A DNA stretch of 34,143 nucleotides from Vibrio harveyi NBRC 15634 = ATCC 14126 = KCTC 12724 (lineage in GTDB: Bacteria; Pseudomonadota; Gammaproteobacteria; Enterobacterales; Vibrionaceae): assembly GCF_001591145.1 (NCBI RefSeq), contig NZ_BCUF01000053.1, forward strand, positions 1 to 34,143. The letters are read 5' to 3'. The position numbers and the translations under genes are program-made. Below, piece by piece: positions 16,257 through 23,411 of this stretch. Below the pieces are notes generated by a model, which made no database searches, was not told the origin of the DNA, and saw only the letters and a program-made list of their open reading frames with translations. How positions within the stretch are numbered: position 1 is the first letter of the stretch; each line of letters starts with the position of its first letter.

Positions 16257-16854
16257 CCGAGTAATCTCTCTTTGCAGGCACAACGACTTGGTATTGCTCA
16301 CTCAAGGATTGAAGTAATTCTTCAGTAAGGTTCGACAGTTTTGAGTAAGGCGCAAGAGTCACTGCTTTTTTGAAGCGCTTGTTGAAAAAGCCAAACCACG
16401 GCATCAAGTGCTCGCGCAGCATTTCAGCCGCCAGTTTTTGCTGTTCAGTTTCAATCAACATGCCTAACACCATCAGCATCAAGCCGATCTGGTCTTCTGG
16501 CTCACGTTGGTCAGATTCCAAAGCAAAACCACAACGCTGCAAGAAGTAACGATATTCAATGGTTGATTCACCAAACAACACCGCTTCTTTATCTAGATAA
16601 GCCGAACCCCAAGGTGGCGCTGGCATCTCACCAATACCGGCAAACATGCGATCGTGCTCCATTTGCAGTGCCTCTTCGCTCTCGTTTTGAAAGCTGCGTA
16701 GCATGTCATTAAGCGCTTCAATTGGTGTATCAGTATTGCTTAGCAACGTATCGAGATTCGCCGCTGGGTAATCTTTTGGTTGGTAGTAAAACAGTGCACC
16801 AAACAGCTTAAGAACGATGCTGGTATCTTGTGGTTCAAGTTGAGAAATTTGCAT
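16243..16854 (-). CDS. dmsD: Tat proofreading chaperone, DmsD/TorD family
   Basis: A 203-residue all-helical cytoplasmic chaperone that binds the twin-arginine signal of the molybdoenzyme and helps cofactor insertion before export. The hallmark block is PPWGSAYLDKEAVLFGEST (about residues 79-97), nearly as in E. coli DmsD. LKLFGALFYYQP (residues 15-26) and EPEDQIGLMLMVLGML also match. It follows dmsC after a 130-base gap containing a tandem repeat and a hairpin, and it overlaps the napF-like gene. AAAGG precedes the ATG by seven bases. Assignment to DmsD rather than TorD rests on the adjoining dmsABC genes. Confidence 0.92.
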   Translation of the reverse strand: MQISQLEPQDTSIVLKLFGALFYYQPKDYPAANLDTLLSNTDTPIEALNDMLRSFQNESEEALQMEHDRMFAGIGEMPAPPWGSAYLDKEAVLFGESTIEYRYFLQRCGFALESDQREPEDQIGLMLMVLGMLIETEQQKLAAEMLREHLMPWFGFFNKRFKKAVTLAPYSKLSNLTEELLQSLSEQYQVVVPAKRDYSDAPV

Positions 16855-16907
16855 GAAGTACCTTTGATGACTGGTGTTTTTATTCTTCGATTAAGTAAAA
16901 CGGAAAA

Positions 16908-16935
16908 GAGGTGGGACGAACACTCGCCCCACTCT
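16908..16935 (-). terminator. Hairpin between dmsC and dmsD (attenuator-like)
   Basis: On the minus strand, GTGGGGCGA, loop GTGT, TCGTCCCAC. This is a 9-bp stem with one G-U pair, extendable past a bulged C, followed by CTCTTTTCC. The T tract is broken, so partial termination or mRNA-end protection is more likely than full termination. Confidence 0.5.
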
Positions 16936-16937
16936 GC

Positions 16938-16994
16938 TAATTGTTATCAGTACAAATAATGGTTATCAGCACAAATAACGGCTATCAGTACAAA
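16938..16994. repeat. Three tandem 19-bp repeats across the dmsC stop codon
   Basis: Units are at 16938-16956, 16957-16975 and 16976-16994: TAATTGTTATCAGTACAAA, TAATGGTTATCAGCACAAA and TAACGGCTATCAGTACAAA. Neighbouring units differ at three or four positions. The last unit contains the dmsC stop, so the repeats look like slippage duplications of the gene's own 3' end. Confidence 0.85.
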
Positions 16995-17836
16995 CCAGAT
17001 GTAAAGTGCATGCCGTAGAACACATTGCGACCTAGAATCTCTGCAACGAACAATGCAACGAATGCCACGATAACTAGTAAGTTCTTCTGACGACCTTCTG
17101 CGGTAAACAACTCAGCGAATACCCAAAGAGCAGCAGCAACCACAAGCAACAAAACATGACCAGCAACATAGCCAGATAGCATGGTGATTTGATCCAAGCC
17201 ACTGTGAATCGCCGTTGAGATACCTGCAAAGTAAATCGTCTGCATTACTGAGAACGCTAGGTTCAGCGCAATCAGACTTACACCAGCCCACATTAGGCGA
17301 CGATTGGTTTTCTCAGCCGTCACGTCCAATACGTTGATCAGCGTGTAACCAAACATCAGACCCGAAGTCACGACCGTGAACCAAAACGCAACCGTTGTCA
17401 TTGGTGAGTACCATGCTGGTACCGTTTCGATTTGGTAAACATTTGCCATCGCGAACATGAAAATCACGCCAACGGCGATAGACAACCAGTTCACGATTTT
17501 GCGAACGCCTTCGCTACCGATTTTTAGAATCGTTAGCAACCAGTACAAACCCGCTAGAGACAGAAAGCTTGCACCCGTTAAGATCTCGTTAGATAGCGCC
17601 GCACTGCCAACACGGTTTAATGCGTTGAAGGCACGAAGCGGGCTACCTAAGTGAGTGGTTGAGAACAAGAAACCCAAGCCCATTACAACCAAGATAGCGA
17701 AACGAGCGATGTTCATACGAGGTTCTGTCACGCGTGGTGGCTTACCGAATTTCTCGAATGCGTTAACCGTTAGGTGCGCGCCAACCGCTGTTTGAGCAAG
17801 AACCGTAAAGGCAACTAATGGTGCTTCGTATAACAT
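16985..17836 (-). CDS. dmsC: DMSO reductase membrane anchor subunit DmsC
   Basis: A 283-residue inner-membrane protein with about eight hydrophobic helices, typical of DmsC (E. coli 287). It oxidises menaquinol and passes electrons to DmsB. The N-terminus YEAPLVAFTVLAQTAVGAHL and the following STTHLGSPLRAFNALNRVGSAAL region match the quinol-binding anchor family. The SREIL-like turn appears as LSNEILTGASF. The ATG overlaps the dmsB stop by one base (TAATG), indicating coupling. GAGAGG lies just before the start. The C-terminus runs into the tandem 19-bp repeats. Confidence 0.93.
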   Translation of the reverse strand: MLYEAPLVAFTVLAQTAVGAHLTVNAFEKFGKPPRVTEPRMNIARFAILVVMGLGFLFSTTHLGSPLRAFNALNRVGSAALSNEILTGASFLSLAGLYWLLTILKIGSEGVRKIVNWLSIAVGVIFMFAMANVYQIETVPAWYSPMTTVAFWFTVVTSGLMFGYTLINVLDVTAEKTNRRLMWAGVSLIALNLAFSVMQTIYFAGISTAIHSGLDQITMLSGYVAGHVLLLVVAAALWVFAELFTAEGRQKNLLVIVAFVALFVAEILGRNVFYGMHFTSGLY

Positions 17837-18465
17837 TATTTCACCTCTCTTGGATTCTGTAGGAAACCAGTGCGGTCATTGGTTGGACGACCATTTGGAT
17901 TTAGCTTCACGATCAGGTTCGGGCTCGTAATGCGAGAATCTGGCAGTGGTGCCACATCCGCGTTTGAACCGTATTTCGCGCGTAGCTCATCAATTGGACC
18001 AAACTCAATCGCACGCAATGGACAGCTATCAACACACACTGGCATTAAGCCTTCTGCGACACGTTCGTAACAGCCATCACACTTAGTCATGTGACCTTTT
18101 TCTTCGCTGTATTGAGGTGCGCCGTATGGGCATGCCATGTGACAAGATTTACAGCCGATACACACGCTTTCATCGACAACAACAAAGCCGTCTTCTTCAC
18201 GCTTGTGCATTGCACCTGATGGACAAACCTTGGTACACGCAGGGTTAGTACAGTGGTTACAAGAGATCGATAGGTAGTACGCGAACACGTTTTGACGGAA
18301 CGCGCCGTTTTCTTCCGTCCAGTTGCCGCCTACGTATTCGTAAACACGACGGAAGTTACGGTCGATACCCAGATCTTTGTTGTCTTTACAAGAGAGCTGA
18401 CATGTTTTGCAGCCAGTACATTTGCTTGAATCAATGTAAAAGCCATACTGCTTCGCTGTGCTCAT
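17836..18465 (-). CDS. dmsB: DMSO reductase iron-sulphur subunit DmsB
   Basis: A 209-residue electron-transfer subunit with four ferredoxin-type clusters carrying electrons from DmsC to DmsA. Cysteine groups are CTGCKTCQLSC (residues 16-26), CNHCTNPACTKVCP, CIGCKSCHMACPYGAPQ and CDGCYERV, with the late CVDSCPLRAI. E. coli DmsB has 205 residues and the same order. It has no signal peptide of its own; it is probably co-exported with DmsA through the Tat system, as in E. coli. The start overlaps the dmsA stop (TAATG) and the stop overlaps dmsC, so the three subunits are made together. Confidence 0.95.
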   Translation of the reverse strand: MSTAKQYGFYIDSSKCTGCKTCQLSCKDNKDLGIDRNFRRVYEYVGGNWTEENGAFRQNVFAYYLSISCNHCTNPACTKVCPSGAMHKREEDGFVVVDESVCIGCKSCHMACPYGAPQYSEEKGHMTKCDGCYERVAEGLMPVCVDSCPLRAIEFGPIDELRAKYGSNADVAPLPDSRITSPNLIVKLNPNGRPTNDRTGFLQNPREVK

Positions 18466-20912
18466 TATTTAGCCCCCATTTTCTTAATTAGCGTCACTTC
18501 AACGAGGTTGGTATGGCTCGGGTTTGATTTTGCCAATGGGCTTGGACGTTGTGTTGTCAGCACGTTGATTGAGCCCGCTTGGTCAACACCTTTTGCGTTT
18601 GGTGCATACCATGCGCCCTCACCTAAACCAACCACATGCGGCATGATGCGTGGGGTCACTTTTACACGAACGTTCATTTCACCGAACTTGCTGCGCACGC
18701 TGACCAAATCGCCGTTATCGATGTTGCGTGACGCTGCATCAATCGGGTTAATCCAAAGTTCCTGTGGTGCCGCTGCTTTTAGGATGTCCACGTTACCGTA
18801 CGTAGAGTGCGCACGAGCTTTGTAGTGGAAACCCGTTAGCTGGAGTGGGAACTCTTTACGATCTGGTGAATCCCAGCCGTTGAACGTCGAAACGTATTCA
18901 GGCAATGGCTTGATGGACTCATCTTCGTCCAGTTCCCATTCTTCATTGATCTTCGCGAGGGTCTCTGAGTAGATCTCAATCTTACCTGACGGTGAAGGCA
19001 ACGGATTCGCTTCTGGGTCACGACGGAAGTCTTCAAACGCCACATATGGACGGTCGAATTGCTTCTTGTAGATGCCCTGCTTTCTCATCTCATCGTAAGA
19101 CGGCAGGTTTGGATCGTTGTTTTGTTTAACGGTCTGAGCATACATCCACTGTAGCCACTCTTCTTGAGTGCGACCTTCAGTAAATTCATCAAACACGCCC
19201 ATGCGCTTCGCCACACCAGACATGATGTCGTAGATTGGCTTACATTCGAAACGAGGCTGAATCGCTTGGCTTGCAAAGATGAAGTAAGGCATTGACGCTG
19301 CCGCACCATCCATACAGAAATCCGATTGCTCTGAGGTTGTACAGTCTGGCAGTACGATATCGGCATACTTCGCAGAAGAGGTCATGTGGTTGTCGATCAC
19401 CACAATCATTTCACACGCTTTTTCATCTTGAAGAATTTCGTGTGTGCGGTTGATGTCTGAGTGTTGGTTAATCAGACAGTTACCTGCGTAGTTCCAGATG
19501 AACTTGATGTTGTTTTGTAGCTGTTGAACGCCTTTAATGCCGTCAGTAAGATCGGTCATCTCAGTGCCACGGAAAATCGCGTCTGTCCAAAGGAACATAG
19601 GGATAGAAGCGCTGATCGGGTTTGGCACTTTCGGGAAGCGTTGGAATGGGTATGAGTGGTTACCCTCACGAGCACCAGTACCACCACCTTGTAGACCAAC
19701 CTGACCACGAAGCAGAGACAGCATCATGATCGCTTTACACGCTTGCTCACCATTTGCTGAACGTTGTAGACCCCAACCTTGGGTGATGTAAATGCGTTTT
19801 GCATCGCCGATTTCACGCGCAAGTTTCAAGATCACATCAGCAGGAATACCTGTGATTGGCTGTGCCCACTCTGGTGTTTTCTCGATACCATCTGGACCTG
19901 TGCCCATGATGTAATCTTTGTAGCTGCCGTTTTCTGGCGCTGACGCAGGCAGTGTTTTGCGATCGTAACCCACACAGTAACGGTCAAGGAAGTCTTGGTC
20001 GACTTTATCTTCGCTAATCAATACATGTGCGATAGCAGCGATCAGTGCAGCGTCAGTACCATGCTTGATTGGTACCCATTGGTCTTCACGACCCGCGGCA
20101 GTATCGGTGTAACGAGGGTCGATACAGATCGTACGTGTGTGGCTGATGTTTTTTGCGTCCACGTAGTTATGAACCTGACCACCGCCCGACATACGAGTTT
20201 CTGCAGGGTTGTTACCAAACATCAGACAAAGATCTGCGTTTTGTACGTCGTCAATCGAGTTGTTGTCTACCCAAGTGCCGTAGAAATACTCAGACATACA
20301 TTCAATGTTCGCTGCTGAGTAGTCACCATAGTGGTTCAGGTAGCCACCACAGAGGTTCATCATACGTGCAACCAATGTCGCGCTTGGATCCCAACTCTTA
20401 GTTACCGTACCACCCAAGGTACCCGTACCGTAGTTTAGGTAAACCGCGTCATTACCGTAGTCTTTAATGATACGTTTTAGATTGTCACCAATGAGGTCAA
20501 AGGCTTCGTCCCAAGTGATACGTTTGAACTTACCTTCACCACGTTTACCAACGCGAAGAAGTGGGTATTTCAAACGGTCTGGCGAGTAAACACGGCGACG
20601 CATAGAGCGACCACGCAAACAAGCACGAACTTGATGGTTGTGGTTATACACATCATCACCCGTGTTATCGGTTTCTACCCATTTGATTTCACCGTCGACC
20701 ACGTGCATACGAAGCGGACAACGCGAACCACAGTTAACGGTACATGCCGACCAGACAATTTTTTCATTTGGTTTCGCTGGCGTTTCTTTGGCAACTGCTT
20801 TAGTTGCAAACGGGAGAGAAAGTGCGTTTCCTGCTAACGCTAAAGCGCCAAGTGCAGAACCACCCTTTAAAGCATCACGCCGAGTAATATTAAACTTACC
20901 ATTTTGACTCAT
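18465..20912 (-). CDS. dmsA: Anaerobic DMSO reductase catalytic subunit DmsA (Mo-bisMGD)
   Basis: An 815-residue molybdoenzyme that reduces DMSO, and probably other S- or N-oxides, as a terminal electron acceptor. The N-terminus is a twin-arginine signal (ITRRDALKGG, Arg11-Arg12). One [4Fe-4S] cluster is ligated by Cys57, Cys61, Cys65 and Cys98 (SACTVNCGSRCPLR and RACLRGR). The molybdenum ligand is Ser173 in YGTGTLGGTVTKSW, the counterpart of E. coli Ser176. Cofactor-binding blocks include FGNNPAETRMSGGGQ, IDPRYTDTAAGRED and WNYAGNCLINQHSDINRTHE, and the C-terminal INVLTTQRPSPLAKSNPSHT is nearly identical to E. coli. The gene leads a coupled dmsABC run and has a long leader with an FNR-like site. 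Confidence 0.96.
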   Translation of the reverse strand: MSQNGKFNITRRDALKGGSALGALALAGNALSLPFATKAVAKETPAKPNEKIVWSACTVNCGSRCPLRMHVVDGEIKWVETDNTGDDVYNHNHQVRACLRGRSMRRRVYSPDRLKYPLLRVGKRGEGKFKRITWDEAFDLIGDNLKRIIKDYGNDAVYLNYGTGTLGGTVTKSWDPSATLVARMMNLCGGYLNHYGDYSAANIECMSEYFYGTWVDNNSIDDVQNADLCLMFGNNPAETRMSGGGQVHNYVDAKNISHTRTICIDPRYTDTAAGREDQWVPIKHGTDAALIAAIAHVLISEDKVDQDFLDRYCVGYDRKTLPASAPENGSYKDYIMGTGPDGIEKTPEWAQPITGIPADVILKLAREIGDAKRIYITQGWGLQRSANGEQACKAIMMLSLLRGQVGLQGGGTGAREGNHSYPFQRFPKVPNPISASIPMFLWTDAIFRGTEMTDLTDGIKGVQQLQNNIKFIWNYAGNCLINQHSDINRTHEILQDEKACEMIVVIDNHMTSSAKYADIVLPDCTTSEQSDFCMDGAAASMPYFIFASQAIQPRFECKPIYDIMSGVAKRMGVFDEFTEGRTQEEWLQWMYAQTVKQNNDPNLPSYDEMRKQGIYKKQFDRPYVAFEDFRRDPEANPLPSPSGKIEIYSETLAKINEEWELDEDESIKPLPEYVSTFNGWDSPDRKEFPLQLTGFHYKARAHSTYGNVDILKAAAPQELWINPIDAASRNIDNGDLVSVRSKFGEMNVRVKVTPRIMPHVVGLGEGAWYAPNAKGVDQAGSINVLTTQRPSPLAKSNPSHTNLVEVTLIKKMGAK

Positions 20913-21191
20913 GGTTTTTTCCTAAATTACGTTTTTGAATTTGGTAGTGGCGCTTAATTAATGGCTATAAGTGGGGAAAGAACACTCATTAGAAATAAAT
21001 GACATAGAGATTGTATTTTCAAAATAGGCATTCATTGAAAATATCTAATTTCATTTTGATTAATACACAAAGCAAATCAAAATAACATTTCTACAAAACC
21101 ATTAATTAAGCCAGAACGCATAAGCCTTGAGCAACTAAGGCATGACGAGCTACCACTATCGATATCCTTGTAGATTTAATGGTTAATAAGT

Positions 21192-21205
21192 TTGACCCCC
21201 ATCAA
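21192..21205. promoter_or_regulatory. FNR-like box upstream of dmsA
   Basis: TTGAC-CCCC-ATCAA; read from the dmsA strand, TTGAT-GGGG-GTCAA. It matches nine of ten positions of the FNR consensus TTGAT-N4-ATCAA. A class II promoter centred here would start transcription near 21157, giving a leader of about 245 bases before dmsA. Confidence 0.6.
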
Positions 21206-21383
21206 TTTATAAAAACGATTAAACGTAATCTTATATTTCATTTCGAGATTTTTTATTAATGGAATATTAATAGGTCAGAAGGGTGTCAATTCGATTAAAT
21301 ATAAAAATGATTTTTGAATTAAATAAATAAAAAATACAAATACAGAAGAATGGGAATAAGAATAATTACCAATTAATAAAATT

Positions 21384-21414
21384 AAAAAAGCCTCATGTCA
21401 ATATGAGGCTTTTG
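21384..21414 (-). terminator. Terminator after the MipA/OmpV-like gene
   Basis: On the minus strand, AAAAGCCTCAT, loop ATTGAC, ATGAGGCTTTTTT. An 11-bp stem with a T tract, 20 bases after the stop. Confidence 0.92.
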
Positions 21415-21434
21415 GTGTTTATTTTGAGCTGAGA

Positions 21435-22748
21435 TTAAAAATCGTACTGGAAGTAGATCGTATTGTAGTTACTCCCGCCTTTAATGCGACCAAACTGGGA
21501 AGCGTTCTCGAAAATCGCACTGCGATGATGCAATGAGTAACCCACCCACATGTTCTCCCAATCTTTTTGGTTGAACAGGTCGCCAACGTTCACATCAACT
21601 GAAAAGTCTAAATAGTTAAGTAAGTTACTTGGCGTATAACCCTTCTCTTCCATTTCTGTTGCTTCTATGTAAGTAATATTATCGATGTAAGACATACCTT
21701 CTGCCACACCAAATCGCCACTTCGTCGGCCAATTGAACGTGTAGTAAGCCTTAATCGCCACAACATATTCGGTACTGGAGGATTGCACATCAGAAGACCA
21801 GTGATGAACAAGACCTGGCGTTAGGTAAATATCCAAAGGTAAGCCAAACAACTCATCCGTCAATGGGTGCCCATAGAAGAAAGAGGTCATTTGGTTATTG
21901 TACTCATCTTTCTCGGCATTAAGTTTGAAGATGTCACCCATATTAGAAGGCGTAGCCCAACCGTGTGCGACTCTTAGATATGGGCGATTTCGTAAATCAG
22001 ACTTACGTTCTTTGCCTTTATCGTTGAAGAAACCAAAGCCAACAAAGACTTCACCTTGGTAACGGTCTTCTACGATTTGGCTATGGTATGCTTCACTGTC
22101 TAGGCGAGTAACGCTAGTTTCACCCAAGAGATACAAGTTAGAAATCACGTGGTAACGTGCTTTGATACCTAAGTTAGCATCAATACCCGCACCAATTTTC
22201 TCCCCCGTCGCGTCTTTGAATGAGTAGTACGAGCTGTTGAAGTCGGCGTCTTTATAACGAATTGTAAAAGAGGGCTCTAATTCCCAATCGCCAAACTCAT
22301 AGTTAGCAGCGATTCGGTAGTTAGAATGAAACTGGAATTCGTCATCCGCCATCACTTCAAATTCAGCACGCCAGTTTTCGTCAAAGTTGTAACGAATCTG
22401 ACCACCAAAATCGACGCGATCCCCTTCGAAGGCATTTTGAATGGACTTCGGGATATCTACAAAGCGCAGGCGCATAATCGCACTTGCACGCCAATCGGAG
22501 TCACTCTCATCATACAAGAACACCCCACCTTCAATACCGTCAATGTAGAGATGCTCGTTTTCAAAGAACATCATCGGCACAAACGTGCTCACTGTTGAGT
22601 CGTCATTGGCAGTATAAAATGGAATTGAAGCAGTACGGTACATCGCTGCAATCCCCCACTCTTGCTCTGCGTTTTTTGACTCCGCTAAAGCAGCACCACT
22701 AAGCAATAAACCAGAACATGCCAGCGATACTGTTAATACGTGTTTCAT
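21435..22748 (-). CDS. MipA/OmpV-like outer-membrane protein with PagL-like end
   Basis: A 437-residue secreted protein with a signal peptide ending AALAES and a C-terminal aromatic residue (YFQYDF), so an outer-membrane barrel is expected. The N-terminal half has the MipA/OmpV pattern: WGIAAMYRTASIPFY, then STFVPMMFFENEHLYIDGIEGG (about residues 53-74). The last 35 residues, including SLHHRSAIFE (His408, Ser410) and GGSNYNTIYF, resemble the end of PagL-type lipid A deacylases, where an H-x-S pair is catalytic. The length exceeds the 250 or so residues of a plain MipA. Whether the C-terminal part is an active deacylase is not shown. It is monocistronic. Confidence 0.7.
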   Translation of the reverse strand: MKHVLTVSLACSGLLLSGAALAESKNAEQEWGIAAMYRTASIPFYTANDDSTVSTFVPMMFFENEHLYIDGIEGGVFLYDESDSDWRASAIMRLRFVDIPKSIQNAFEGDRVDFGGQIRYNFDENWRAEFEVMADDEFQFHSNYRIAANYEFGDWELEPSFTIRYKDADFNSSYYSFKDATGEKIGAGIDANLGIKARYHVISNLYLLGETSVTRLDSEAYHSQIVEDRYQGEVFVGFGFFNDKGKERKSDLRNRPYLRVAHGWATPSNMGDIFKLNAEKDEYNNQMTSFFYGHPLTDELFGLPLDIYLTPGLVHHWSSDVQSSSTEYVVAIKAYYTFNWPTKWRFGVAEGMSYIDNITYIEATEMEEKGYTPSNLLNYLDFSVDVNVGDLFNQKDWENMWVGYSLHHRSAIFENASQFGRIKGGSNYNTIYFQYDF

Positions 22749-23038
22749 AGTTCCTCTATGTCACTGTTATTTGAGAAGGTCTCGAATGAGAAAGAGTATA
22801 TCTGACTTTACCCGCCTATCTGTGAAAATTTTGCTTTATACACCAAAGAGCAAGCCCTACCAGTTAACACTGGCAATAAGTTAACCTCCTACACACTGCA
22901 CTTTTGGCTAAGTTGATTACTCTGCACACAATCAAACGGGAAACGGTCAAATTTCTCTCTTCTCTCGTCAATGAGATTTAGATTTTTGCCAGATTCGCCG
23001 ATACAATAGAAAACCAATGATCAAAGCCGCAGTTAATC

Positions 23039-23389
23039 GTGAAAGCATCTGAACTCATCTCCATTATCAACAACTTGCCGGAAGGTAGCGACCCCGATAT
23101 CGTGATGGGTGAAGAATGGCTACCAGAACGCTTGGAAAACACCACACTCGATGGTGATATGCTGTTTTTACACTTCGATAATGCACCGGAAGATGGTCAG
23201 GGTGAAGAAGAAGGTCGCGGCTTCGTTGAGCACGAAATTGACTTGATTCGAACTCGCCTACAACAAATTCTCGATGAAGACAGCGACAACGCTTCAAAAG
23301 CCGACGCAATGTTAGGTTTATTTCTGATGGGACATGAACTTAGCAGCTCACAAGTTATCGAAATACTCGAAGAAGACTCAGAACACTGA
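23039..23389 (+). CDS. Small acidic hypothetical protein upstream of the PhoD-like gene
   Basis: A 116-residue protein with a GTG start and no signal or membrane segment. I do not recognise the family. It is strongly acidic, with an acidic linker (EDGQGEEEGRG) around residues 51-61 and an acidic C-terminus (EILEEDSEH). The N-terminal half is a compact alpha/beta segment (KASELISIINNLPEGSDPDI); the rest is helical. No good ribosome site is visible, which is a caution. The stop is 22 bases before the PhoD-like gene, so the two are probably co-transcribed. Confidence 0.7.
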   Translation: MKASELISIINNLPEGSDPDIVMGEEWLPERLENTTLDGDMLFLHFDNAPEDGQGEEEGRGFVEHEIDLIRTRLQQILDEDSDNASKADAMLGLFLMGHELSSSQVIEILEEDSEH

Positions 23390-23411
23390 TCCAGAATAGT
23401 AAGGTACCACT

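Larger units (their letters stand above)
20913..21434. other. AT-rich regulatory region upstream of dmsA
   Basis: A stretch of 522 bases without a gene, strongly AT-rich in the middle. It holds the dmsA leader, an FNR-like site at 21192-21205, and the terminator of the neighbouring outer-membrane gene at 21384-21414. Two TTAATTAA palindromes occur near 20956 and 21103. No small gene was convincing. Confidence 0.6.

Noticed and set aside
21055..21080. TTGAT and ATCAA halves in the dmsA leader as a second FNR box
   Set aside because: The halves are separated by 15 bases instead of 4.
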